64,000 bases of DNA, taken from contig OX465584.1 of NCBI GenBank assembly GCA_950022655.1, positions 57,215,789 through 57,279,788 on the forward strand, given 5' to 3'. A model generated the notes under the pieces. The model was given only the letters and a program-made list of their open reading frames with translations, searched no databases and had not been told where the DNA came from. The position numbers were made by a program, and so were the translations under genes. This stretch comes from Alentia gelatinosa. Its lineage: Eukaryota; Annelida; Polychaeta; Phyllodocida; Polynoidae. The first letter of the stretch is position 1; the number at the start of each line of letters is the position of its first letter. Below are positions 45,511-54,679 of the stretch, in pieces.

Positions 45511-46339
45511 ATTTTTCGTGGCTACGGATGTCGTAGCAGTCTTTTTCTTCTTGCCATGTGAGACACAAATATAATTAGTGTAGGTCCTGCCTAGGTTCTG
45601 ATCGGTAGCATGACTGAGTGCACCTCACTGCTAGAGGGGGGGGGCTTGTGCGCGTCACTTATAGTTAACACGTCGGGTATGAAGAGTCCACTCCGCACTC
45701 AATCTGGGTTGTTTAGTCACCCTTACACTATACACTCTATGTCATACGCATTGACCGGGTGTATAGTAATAAGAAGTAACTTATAAATGGTTATTAATGG
45801 ATATGAAATATCTCCCAAGTCTCCAACATATATGAGTTAGACACTTGCATGGACTCAATTTTTTTTTTTATTAGTAATGAATGGCAACAGGTGAAAACAT
45901 TGAATCTTGCTTAGTGTGTATCGGAAACGTTGTATATAGAATCCAGTCCCTGTGCTTGAGTCCCCCATAGATCACCCCATTTCCACTTCTCTCACGGGGT
46001 CTCTGCATGACATGGGGAGTCTTGCAGAAGTCCCTGCAAACGTTGACTAGTTACTCCCACGAAAAGGCCACTGGGTTGTGCACGGGGATTCTCTTACTGG
46101 GCCGTGTGTATCATACAGATCTACTTTCCGTACAAACAAGAACTAGGAAATAAAATGAGACTTGATTAGGTTGTGTCTGAGTTCTGTAGGGGTATATATT
46201 TGTTGATTCTAAAGGTGGAGTTTTTTTTGTTTTGTTTTGTTTTTTTAAATGGGATTGAGTCAATCTTCATATTTGTTGTATAGACATTCTTTTTAATGTG
46301 TTCATAAGTTATAGTGATATATATGTGTGTATCTATAAA

Positions 46340-46365
46340 GATCTATCTATCTATATATATAAGCG
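46340..46365 (+). repeat. CTAT/AT microsatellite
   Basis: ATCTATCTATCTATATATAT; one unit longer in the duplicate at about 63800, as expected for a microsatellite. Confidence 0.7.
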
Positions 46366-46539
46366 ACTCGTAAAATATAAGTAGGTGTGAATGTGACTTT
46401 TGCTGTTAAATAATGCAGATTCTTTCCTCAATGTATTATATGGAAAAGGCGTGAAATATACCCATTACAAAAGCAAATAAATCCAGATGTGAATATATAA
46501 AGTTCTGCAACCAATAAATAAAAGAATTATATTCATAAT

Positions 46540-47559
46540 AGTGTGGTAAATTCACATTATGCAGATGTAGAACAATATTAGATATCTACAATGAGTCCGA
46601 TATAAATGTATGATAATGTACATTATATATACTTATTTCAATGAATACATCAATAAATGGAACCAGTTCAACTGGCTGGTGTCTATTAAATGTCAATGTA
46701 TTGTTCTGGTCATTCAAATATATTTTCATCCTATTATAAACTCCATTAAATGTCTGCAGACAACCGGCAGAAAATCTTGAACTGGTTGACAGAAGCTCAA
46801 TTGTTTAGTGTGGAGACAGTGTCCATTATGAAGACTGGAAGTTGTCTAGTGACGCTATATGTGAAGGGAACGTCCCTCGAGATGCACGAGTTGGTTGTAT
46901 AGTTGATGTTCATTTGACTCCATGTACTAAATGCGTTTATTATACATGTTCTGACATTCATCCCCTTGGAAGTAAATTGCCATGACCAAATGTAAAACTG
47001 ATGTATAAATTGTTAACAGGTATAGGTTATTATGAGAGTACCTTATGATCTACAATAAAAACTGTCCTATCAAAATCTTCTGGTTCTGTTGTTGATAACC
47101 AGGTCCTCGATACCTAACCACTGAGAAGGCATGTGGGAGGTAGGTTTTTTTTAGATTAATTTACTTATTCTTTATTCAGGAAATACAAAAATTGAACAAT
47201 CGCCTGTACTATAGGCGTTCTTCCTTGCACATGTCAAAACAAATATATAAAGGCAAATTTAGTGTATGGACCTTGATGCTGTTATTTCTAATATTAAATT
47301 AAGCTGAGACTTAACCTTCTAAGTTTTCTCAGAGCACCACATAGCAGATTTGACATCAGAATACTGACCTTTTTATGACTGTCCATAGAAACATTTTGTT
47401 GACACATTTAGCAACATCGGAATTGGGTGAGACTGTTAAAACCAAAGATCACAGAAATAGAGCTCACTGAGAATATCTGGTTGGCACAGAGTAATAGCTG
47501 TAGATCTGAAGTTCCAGAAGAAGACTCATTTCTGAAAAAGCAGGGAATGTAGGCAAGTT
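46540..47559. other. No recognised feature
   Basis: Between the duplicated flank and the first recognisable Gypsy protein. It may hold the eroded 5' part of that element (LTR, gag), but I see no matching LTR or gag motif. Confidence 0.4.
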
Positions 47560-48085
47560 GAATCTTATCAAGTCAGCCTGGGTTAATGACAAACCGGCAA
47601 AGATGGTGTTAGACACCGCTAGTACTTGTTCTCTAGTGAATGAGAGATTTATTTTACCTGCTATAGGACCAGCAAATTATTTACTGGCCAAGGTAATAGT
47701 TGGGTTTACACCAACTGGAAAGTGCCATTAGATAGTAGCAGGTGTATGGTCTGACCCTGAGGCACCTGATCTCATACTTGGTTATGATGATATGGAAAAG
47801 GTCTTTGATGTTGATATCACGGCAATGTTTGCCCCCCTACTTCAAAGTTCAGATAGAGAATTTGAAGGTGAGTGTTCTTATCCTGTAGAAACTAGAGCCT
47901 TTAAACTTTCTAAAGAGAAAGTGATTGAGGAAGAGGTAAATAGTTTAGGTACAAAGACCACACCTCTAGATGAACCAGATAAAATAGAAAGTGACAAAAG
48001 GGGGTCAGAAAGATAGCTGTGAATCACTGCATTTGAGTAGAGAATAGTTGGTTGACTATCAACAAGAAGATGAGGCACTTGAAAG
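47560..48085 (+). pseudogene. Gypsy-type retrotransposon protease, decayed
   Basis: One frame from about 47560 shows a retropepsin-like active-site region (MVLDTAST; usual form D-T/S-G) and a distal LILGYDDM, equivalent to the ILGxD element. Between them is an in-frame TAG at about 47728. After GSER at 48013 the frame breaks, and LVDYQQEDEAL (about 48052-48080) resembles the linker before a Gypsy integrase. The coding sequence is then cut by the LINE whose T-run starts at 48086. It would process the gag-pol polyprotein; this copy cannot be functional. Confidence 0.6.
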
Positions 48086-48086
48086 T

Positions 48087-48934
48087 TTTTTTTTGTTTTT
48101 TTTTGATGAGTTTTATTGGGGCAATGATGTACAAGTACGATTGAACAAACAATCCAGGCTCGGCGTGGCCGATCTTCCGCCTGGTCCCTCTGCCTTATTT
48201 TAACAATAGATATAGTATAGGTAGTAGGCTTATGAGTTTACATATCCATACATCAACTCTTGGTTTACAGTACAATCGTTGACTGGCACCATTTTTCAAT
48301 CTGATGAGATGAGATGAATTGGTTACTTCTCTCATGAATAAATATGTAGTAGCAGTAGGAACAGTGTTTAAGCGTAGTAACTGGGTGATCATAATCTTTC
48401 TCTCTAGCAGACAGAACCATTCTTTTCTGTAGTTTTGGGGAATTTTTGGTTGTCCCATCAATTACTCTAAAAATTTTTTGCTCTCTTGAGTGACATAGCT
48501 GGTAGTCGGCTTTAATAATAGCAATTAATCCAGGGTAGAGTATGTATTTGGTCTGGCTGACTGAGAAAGGTCACATAGGGCTACAGGTAGGAGCTGGCTA
48601 TGTTGCAACACAAACAGCTCACAATTCATAATTTAATATTATACATCCGTCCTATAGTTAGAAGATGACCGTTGCAACACAATCAATCAGTCATTGATTA
48701 ACACACAGTGCTAGGTTTCAGAAATCTGTTCAGATACCACTCAATAGTTATTCTCAGGAGTATACTCATTCATACTTAGTCCGATACTGCAGTTACTACA
48801 AGCATATTAACATATTAGAACCATTTAGACACACCATAGTACTTCCTATGATTTTGTATATCTAGTGTTGCAACGCAATCACTATTTATTAAGGGAAAAC
48901 AGATATCATGGTGTTGCAACGCAATCAGTCCATG
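48087..48934 (-). other. LINE 3' region with repeated motif
   Basis: Contains GTTGCAACRCAA (plus-strand reading) at about 48602, 48671, 48867 and 48913, then the poly(A) signal and tail. Such a conserved, repeated 3' word could be recognised by the element's reverse transcriptase; that role is inference. Confidence 0.6.
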
Positions 48935-51763
48935 TCAGTCGTAATAGCAATTAGGGTAATTGCGTTTAGTACAAATTTTAAATGAATTTTTCTCAGTTAT
49001 GTAAGTGTAATCTTCTTTTAGGGTGTTCCATTTGCTTATTGCGCGGACGTGAAAGGAATTATTATACACCGGATGTTTTAGAGGCGGTTGTAATAGTCGT
49101 AAACCTTGTTTTCTTCTTGTGGGCAAATCTCTGGTGTCATGATAATAAATCTGTTGGGCTAAGGTGAAGGAGTAATGCAGTAAATGTATATCTCTACGTT
49201 CATGCAATTTCCTTAAGTTGCCCAGTTGGTGCATTTGGTCTGTTGTGTAAAGTGGATTTTTTTGGAGCTTTACCTTGTATGTAATTAGAAGTATTTTATT
49301 TTGGAGTGCCTGGAGTTCATTTGTTAGGTACAGTTTGTTATTATCGAAAATAAAGTCTCCATAATCTAGATATGGTAAGATTGTGGTCTTGTATATTAAT
49401 AGTGACGTGGCTGTGTCTATATATTTTCTTATTTTCGACAGTAAATATGTCTTATATGTAATTTTTTGGACAATAGATTTTTTGTGTTCATGAAACTTCA
49501 GCTTATCATCTATAGTTAGGCCTAAATAGTTGAAACTTTTAACCTGATTTAATATTTGCTCTTTCATTTTTATTTGATCATTACGTGGTAGATTTTGGTT
49601 ATTAAAGCACATCCAGTATGTTTTGTTTTCATTTATTGTTAACAGGTTGTTCTTGCACCAATTTTCTATTGCAGGTATGATTTCCTGCATGTGATGTGGT
49701 GTAGGGGTAGTGATTACAGTATCGTCCGCGTATAGGGTAGTATGAGAGTTGGCTGTATCTATTTTTAATGGCAAGTCATTAATGTAAATTAGGAACAGGG
49801 TCGGTCCCAGGACCGACCCCTGGGGAACACCATAGGTTATTTGTTTTGTATCAGACAGTGTACCGTATAAATTTACTTTTTGGTGTCTTTTATCGAGGTA
49901 ACTTTTAAACCAATTGCATGTCACATTGTTTAGGCCTATATTGTATAATTTTGAGAGTAGTATATTATGGGAAACAGTATCAAAAGCTTTTTTGAAGTCT
50001 AAGAAAAGTGAGGTTAAGTTATTATTGTTAGTGTAGTGTTGGTATATATGGGTCAAGTAGGTAGTTATAGCCGAAATTGTGGAGTGATTTTCTCTAAAGC
50101 CGTGTTGCATTGGGTGTAATATATTGTTAGATTCAAGGTATGTTTTGAGGCGGTTATTGATGATTTTCTCCAAAATTTTTCCAGGTAAGGGTAATAGGCT
50201 TATAGGGCGGAGGTTGTTTACTTGTGAGATATTACCTTTCTTAGGAATCGGGGTAATGGTGGCAGTTTTCCAGCTTGCTGGAAATGATGAGTGGAATAAA
50301 GTGGCATTAAATAAGGTAAACAGCTTCTCAGGTGCGCATTTAAAGGCTATCTTAAAAATAAAAGTTTTTATGTCTTTAACTGCCGCTGTCTTGTTACAGT
50401 CTATTTTATTAACATATTTCATTATTTCAGGGATGGAGATTGGGTTAGCTAGGATTGAGCTTTCTTGAGCACGTTCAGGGAACTCTAATGATTGATCAGG
50501 AATTTTTTCGAAGTTATCTGCTAAAATTTTTCCAATAGATGAAAAGAAATTGTTAATGAAGTTAGCCCTTTCTCCAGTTGGAATTTCAGAATTGTCATTA
50601 TGATCTATTAATTTAGTAATTAAAGACGGTCTCTCCTTCGGAATAAGTTGTCTAATTCCGTACCAGAATTTCTTGGGATTCGTTTTGTTTTTATCTAGTA
50701 GCTTTTTAATGTTCCTGCCTTTATTTCTTATAATTGATGATTTGGTCTTGTTACGAAAGTGTTTTGCTATTCTCCAGTCGTCCAGTTTTTTTGAATTTTT
50801 TGCCTTTCTGAACCAGTAGTCCCTGTTTTTCATTTCCTTTAAGATGTCTTTTGTTAGCCAGGCAGGTTTATTCTCCGATACGTAGAACATCTTAATTGGT
50901 GCAGATGGTATTAACGCCTTATTGATGTTTCTAATCATGATTTTCCATAGGTATTCAGGTTTATTATTTATGGTGAAGTCATCCCAATTGGAGTCCAGAT
51001 AATTATTAATGAAGTTTTCTTTGTTAAAGTTCTTGTAACATCGGGCTGTTACTTTTTTCTTTGTGATAACATTCCTTGTGTGTTTTACTACCAAAACTAC
51101 CGGCAAATGGTCACTAATGTTAAAATTAATCGTAGAGGCAATCGTTACATCATTAACATTTGTGTATACATGATCAATGACCGTACTGGTAAGTTCTGTT
51201 GTTCTGGTAGGCATTGTTATTAATTGTTTCAAATTATATTCTAAACCAAAATTTTTTATTAACATATGTCTCAGGTGCAGGTCATTGTAGTCCACATTCA
51301 CATCTCCCATTATTATAATTTTTCTATTTAGCGGGCACTGCTCTAAAACTAAGGAAAGCTTATCATAAAGGGTATATGGTGAGGTATGAGGTGGTTTGTA
51401 GATGTTAATTATAAAGTATGTCATCGAGTGCATCTCCAGAAGGCAGGTTATAATTTCATAATCTTCGGTTATTTCTGTGTGCTCATTGATTACTTTATAA
51501 TCAATATAATCTTTAAGATATAACACCAGTCCTTCTCCCTTTTTTTGCACATGCGGTCGTCTGTCCAGACGTATTAAGTTATAACCAGCGAGCATAATGT
51601 TAGCGTTCGGTAGCTTGGGGTTGAGCCAGCTTTCGCTGATCATTATAACATCAAAGGACTCTGACAAGTGCTTAAGTTGTTCAAGATTGGGTAATAGACT
51701 ATAAATATTAATACTCATAAATTTCAGGCCCTTTGCATCTCTAACTTCCCTGAGATCAACCAT
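48935..51763 (-). CDS. LINE ORF2: endonuclease-reverse transcriptase
   Basis: 942 residues, intact. The N-terminal part is an exonuclease-endonuclease-phosphatase (APE-like) nuclease: N19 in SINIYSLLP, E44 in ISESWL, D154 and N156 in GDVNVDYND, and SDHLPV at 217-222. The reverse transcriptase follows, with NLRPISLLP at about 517, HGFRENHST, LDFKKAFDTVSH (Asp589), GVPQGSVLGP at 645 and the catalytic YADD at 678-681. The C-terminal part contains LPYLDYGDFIF and no RNase H. Together these nick target DNA and prime reverse transcription of the element's RNA on it. Domain order and motifs place it in the CR1/Jockey superclade; the exact clade needs a tree. The first Met is 15 codons before the nuclease core, a plausible start. 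Confidence 0.95.
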   Translation of the reverse strand: MVDLREVRDAKGLKFMSINIYSLLPNLEQLKHLSESFDVIMISESWLNPKLPNANIMLAGYNLIRLDRRPHVQKKGEGLVLYLKDYIDYKVINEHTEITEDYEIITCLLEMHSMTYFIINIYKPPHTSPYTLYDKLSLVLEQCPLNRKIIIMGDVNVDYNDLHLRHMLIKNFGLEYNLKQLITMPTRTTELTSTVIDHVYTNVNDVTIASTINFNISDHLPVVLVVKHTRNVITKKKVTARCYKNFNKENFINNYLDSNWDDFTINNKPEYLWKIMIRNINKALIPSAPIKMFYVSENKPAWLTKDILKEMKNRDYWFRKAKNSKKLDDWRIAKHFRNKTKSSIIRNKGRNIKKLLDKNKTNPKKFWYGIRQLIPKERPSLITKLIDHNDNSEIPTGERANFINNFFSSIGKILADNFEKIPDQSLEFPERAQESSILANPISIPEIMKYVNKIDCNKTAAVKDIKTFIFKIAFKCAPEKLFTLFNATLFHSSFPASWKTATITPIPKKGNISQVNNLRPISLLPLPGKILEKIINNRLKTYLESNNILHPMQHGFRENHSTISAITTYLTHIYQHYTNNNNLTSLFLDFKKAFDTVSHNILLSKLYNIGLNNVTCNWFKSYLDKRHQKVNLYGTLSDTKQITYGVPQGSVLGPTLFLIYINDLPLKIDTANSHTTLYADDTVITTPTPHHMQEIIPAIENWCKNNLLTINENKTYWMCFNNQNLPRNDQIKMKEQILNQVKSFNYLGLTIDDKLKFHEHKKSIVQKITYKTYLLSKIRKYIDTATSLLIYKTTILPYLDYGDFIFDNNKLYLTNELQALQNKILLITYKVKLQKNPLYTTDQMHQLGNLRKLHERRDIHLLHYSFTLAQQIYYHDTRDLPTRRKQGLRLLQPPLKHPVYNNSFHVRAISKWNTLKEDYTYITEKNSFKICTKRNYPNCYYD

Positions 51764-52008
51764 TATCCTTACTTACAATTAAGGTTTGATAGTTGGAATA
51801 CATATGATGATGAAAAGTGAATGAGGTGATATGAAACAGATTTATGTTGGTACCATTCATGATTTTGTCGTATACAAGAACCTCAGAGATGGTGGACGTA
51901 AAGCACAGGTAGAGGCATATTAACAGTGTATTCTAGTGGGTTTATTCGATACTTGGAATGGCCTATGTTTTACAATGATGGTAATGTGGCCAATTACGTC
52001 GGTTAAGT

Positions 52009-52707
52009 CTAATTTGTTAATTTCCACCAGTTGTTAATCATACTTTTATCTAGTTTTGTAGCAACAATTCGTGAGGCACGTTCGTTGAGGTGGCAACCGT
52101 CATAAAGGTCTACATATTTGTGAGACATCCTTGAGTTACCCATAGATTTATGGAATCTGGACGCAGTCCAGGGGGTTGGGAGGTTATTACTCTCGTTATA
52201 CTTGGTAATTTGACCGTTTATTCTTGTTATAGCTGTGTTTAGCATGTCTTGTTCAGTCAGTCTTCGTTGAAGCTCGTCCTCAGTTTGGATTATAGGGGTT
52301 ATCATCGGGGATACCCCTGCCTGGTATTTATTCTTCGTGTACGCATTGTAGAAGGCAATATTCATACCGATGATGGGGAGGAATATTGTCTTTAAAGTTG
52401 TTTGCCTCATGATTTCTGTATACGTGTTGGATATATGCCAGATCGTGTCGCTTACAAGTGAGTCAATATCATTGTCCCGTATAAAGACTTGTTTGGTTAG
52501 GGAATTGCGGTATGTTAGGTTACATATCCCTGTGTAGCTTATCACAACACTCGGGCTCAAGTTTATCCCTAGACGGACCGCATGTGATACCATGTTGTCA
52601 ATTCGTAGACCCGGGAATGAATGGACTCTGTATGTGAGACAACTTTCTTCAAACATATTCGGCGTCAGCGCAAACCCCCTCGAGTCGGCAACAATAAGCA
52701 CAGACAT
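52009..52707 (-). CDS. LINE-encoded SGNH-type hydrolase
   Basis: 232 residues, intact, as its own ORF between ORF1 and ORF2. Four SGNH-family blocks can be aligned by eye: nucleophile block VADSRG (Ser9), Gly33 in SFPGLR, SYTGICN with Asn63, and the Asp-His block DGCHLN (Asp203, His206). Members hydrolyse esters; CR1/L2-type LINEs are known to carry esterase domains, usually within ORF1. Here it is separate, about 390 nt after ORF1 and 245 nt before ORF2, so it needs its own translation start. Substrate and role in retrotransposition are unknown. No signal peptide or membrane segment is evident. Confidence 0.8.
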   Translation of the reverse strand: MSVLIVADSRGFALTPNMFEESCLTYRVHSFPGLRIDNMVSHAVRLGINLSPSVVISYTGICNLTYRNSLTKQVFIRDNDIDSLVSDTIWHISNTYTEIMRQTTLKTIFLPIIGMNIAFYNAYTKNKYQAGVSPMITPIIQTEDELQRRLTEQDMLNTAITRINGQITKYNESNNLPTPWTASRFHKSMGNSRMSHKYVDLYDGCHLNERASRIVATKLDKSMINNWWKLTN

Positions 52708-52864
52708 TTCTTAATATCAATAGGTATATTCAACCTTATATGGATACGTTGCAACGCAAGCGTAATAATAAGGGTATACACTTAGTCTATAGTATTAATT
52801 ATCAGTGTTCACTTATCGTTTATAATGCTTGCAGGCTCGGTAGGGGTAGTGCGCAGCGTTGTCC

Positions 52865-53095
52865 TCACTCGGGTGCGGTTGTTTCGGTCGAAGCAGTCGA
52901 CGCGTCTAGCAGCTGCGCAGGGTCTAGTGTATCTTCATTGCCCACCGCAGGTACGGACCAGTCTGCTGCTATTGGTGATCTGGGTTGGTTCGGTGAGCGC
53001 ATTGGGTTGTGGTAGGGGCGCTGTGCATTGAGTAGACTGAAGTGTCGTGGGGGTTGTGGGGTAGATCTATGGCATAACTCATTCCGCACGTCCAT
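52865..53095 (-). CDS. LINE small ORF overlapping ORF1 stop
   Basis: 76 codons starting at an ATG that overlaps the ORF1 stop (TGATG, 53097-53093), the arrangement used for termination-reinitiation in some non-LTR elements. The product is rich in Pro, Ser, Asn and Thr with no recognised domain (MDVRNELCHRSTPQPPRHF at the start). It might be a remnant linker once joined to the hydrolase ORF, or a real small protein. Downstream is about 160 nt of non-coding sequence with one GTTGCAACGCAA word (52748). Confidence 0.4.
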   Translation of the reverse strand: MDVRNELCHRSTPQPPRHFSLLNAQRPYHNPMRSPNQPRSPIAADWSVPAVGNEDTLDPAQLLDASTASTETTAPE

Positions 53096-54354
53096 CAGGA
53101 TTGCCCCCCGATGTTTGCACCCTTATATGTACCCAAGTGCAGTTCTTTTGATTGTAGGTAGCAGCCTATACCCCATCGCGGATCCAGGGTAGCCTCGAGT
53201 AGGGTTCTCGTGCCTGTATTGTCCAGTTTGTGTAGTAGTGCAGGGTTCTGGTTGTACTTGGCCAGATTAAACTTACGCAGTTTATCGTCAGCGATCACAG
53301 ACCATTGTTGGGTCTCAAGTGCTTTTGTGACCCTTTTCATTTGATGGGGGTCATCAAGTGCCATGACTTGGGATGCAATGGACATATTCCCGGCGAAAGT
53401 TGCCTTTTCATGACAATAGGCCTGCTCTACTGAGCTGTATGTGACTCCGTCATTTTCAAACTGCGCGGGGTAGAGGTTTGAGAATGGGGAGTGGTGGCTA
53501 TGGTAGGCCACCGTTGTAGGTGTATAGCGGGTTTTGAGTGCCTCGAGGTTGATTGCGTCAGGTAGATTTGCCAGATCTTTGTATGCATAATACTTCCCCT
53601 GGTGTACTATACCTCTCCCTCGTAATTTCGCCTCCACTCCCACCTTTTCCGCTAATTTAGATAACGCTCGCAGTTCCGTTTTTTGTGTTTTTATTACTGG
53701 GTTCGCATCTTCATTTATAAAGATACGATGCAGATCGGGGAATTTCTTAAGTTTATTCTTTTCTCTTAGAATTATGTCTTTAGTGTGAGCCTTTGTGAAG
53801 GTTGCTAGTATTGGGCGCGTGTCACGACTGGTTTTGCCTATTCGGAAAGCTTGGTCTAAGTCATCTGGGGTAATGGCAGGGTATATACGGGAACAAATAT
53901 CCAGGGTTATGGCGCGTGGGTCCTCGTTATCAGACTGGTCGACCCCGTCTATGACCACGTTCTTTTTCCTCTGATTGTGATCGTTGAGGATTGACATGTC
54001 ATATAGCTGACTCGTTTTATGCTCAGTTTTAGCTTGCTGCTTTTCAAGTGTACTAATTTTCTGGGTAAGAGATTTTAGGCTCTGTTTTAGAGTTACGTTT
54101 TCATCTTTTAGGCCCTGGATGTCTAGTTGGGAATCTTCAACGGACTTCTTTAACTCGGCAATGGCTGACACCTCTTTTCTAGTCTCAGTGGCCACGCTAC
54201 GCGTTTCTTTCACCAATTCCGTAAGACTTTCAAGGACTGTCGCAACTTTGCAAATAGCGTCTTCCTCTATACCCGAAGTTGATCGCGTTTTTTGTTTCGG
54301 TCTTTCCTTCAGGTCTTTCAAGGCCTGGGCGGCCGCGTCCTCAAGGTGTGACAT
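53095..54354 (-). CDS. LINE ORF1: RNA-binding protein with NADAR domain
   Basis: 419 residues, intact. Residues about 60-115 are a heptad-rich coiled coil (ELKKSVEDSQLDIQGLKDEN). Residues 130-200 resemble an ORF1p RRM (NVVIDGVDQ, FRIGK, RPILATF), and 200-260 an ORF1p C-terminal domain (RIFINEDANP). Residues about 282-405 form a NADAR/YbiA-type domain: SPFSNLYPAQF (289-299), YSSVEQAYCHEKA (306-318), Trp351, KFNLAKYNQNPALL (361-374), and TGTRTLLEATLDPRWGIG (380-397), the family's terminal L-x-E-x4-D-x2-WG-x-G. NADAR proteins cleave N-glycosidic bonds of ribosides, and some remove ADP-ribose from guanine. The coiled coil and RRM should make it a nucleic-acid-binding multimer on the element's RNA; the NADAR role here is unknown. 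Confidence 0.88.
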   Translation of the reverse strand: MSHLEDAAAQALKDLKERPKQKTRSTSGIEEDAICKVATVLESLTELVKETRSVATETRKEVSAIAELKKSVEDSQLDIQGLKDENVTLKQSLKSLTQKISTLEKQQAKTEHKTSQLYDMSILNDHNQRKKNVVIDGVDQSDNEDPRAITLDICSRIYPAITPDDLDQAFRIGKTSRDTRPILATFTKAHTKDIILREKNKLKKFPDLHRIFINEDANPVIKTQKTELRALSKLAEKVGVEAKLRGRGIVHQGKYYAYKDLANLPDAINLEALKTRYTPTTVAYHSHHSPFSNLYPAQFENDGVTYSSVEQAYCHEKATFAGNMSIASQVMALDDPHQMKRVTKALETQQWSVIADDKLRKFNLAKYNQNPALLHKLDNTGTRTLLEATLDPRWGIGCYLQSKELHLGTYKGANIGGQS

Positions 54355-54617
54355 GACTCAGGTGAGCGATAATGGGTGTGTATATATGCGGTATGTAGTA
54401 CAGTATCAACAGACTCGTCAAAAACTCAATAAACACCCGACTTTTGGCATATAAGGTGAACCACAGGGTCTGGGTAGTATAGGTTAATCAATACATACAG
54501 TTTTTGTCCACTCTCTTGTGTCAGGGTAAGATAAACCTAGGAATCAATCTCCTCCGCTACACCACACGTCCGCTCACGTAGCCGCCATGAACTACAGGGG
54601 TCAATGGCGTTAGAGAG

Positions 54618-54678
54618 TTTAGGCTCTGTTTTAGAGTTACGTTTTCATCTTTTAGGCCCTGGATGTCTAGTTGGGAAT
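54618..54678 (+). repeat. 61-bp copy of ORF1 sequence at LINE junction
   Basis: Identical to 54074-54134 over 61 bp and in the same orientation, ending exactly where Gypsy integrase sequence resumes. The word ATAAACCTAGGAA occurs at 54531-54543 and again at 54677-54689. Confidence 0.85.
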
Positions 54679-54679
54679 A

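Larger units (their letters stand above)
40892..46539 (+). repeat. CSP 3' flank, duplicated segment copy A
   Basis: Begins as the CSP 3' UTR; I could not fix the poly(A) site (candidate AATAAA at about 43076 and 44081). No second gene was recognised. From about 41004 the sequence matches 58717-64000 base by base with scattered substitutions and a few indels. Embedded features are a GATTCCACCAACA MITE, a four-unit tandem repeat and two composite elements. Confidence 0.8.
48086..54617 (-). mobile_element. Intact CR1/Jockey-type LINE with NADAR ORF1
   Basis: Read from 54.6 kb down to 48.1 kb: 5' region, ORF1 (coiled coil, RNA-binding region, NADAR), a 76-codon ORF, an SGNH hydrolase ORF, ORF2 (endonuclease and reverse transcriptase), a 3' region with repeated GTTGCAACRCAA words, AATAAA (minus strand, 48112-48117) and an A-rich tail (48086-48104). 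All main frames are open, so insertion is recent and the copy may be active. It sits antisense inside a decayed Gypsy element. No target-site duplication was recognised. The exact 5' edge is uncertain because a 61-bp copy of ORF1 sequence abuts the junction. Confidence 0.88.

Noticed and set aside
46540..47100. Possible 5' LTR of the Gypsy element
   Set aside because: I looked for the TGTTACAAATTCC start seen at 58508 and did not find it, so no LTR pair can be claimed.
50124..50468. 114-codon plus-strand frame within ORF2
   Set aside because: It is the shadow of the intact ORF2 on the other strand.
54119..54454. 111-codon plus-strand frame across the ORF1 start
   Set aside because: Antisense shadow of the ORF1 coiled-coil region, with no recognisable domain.
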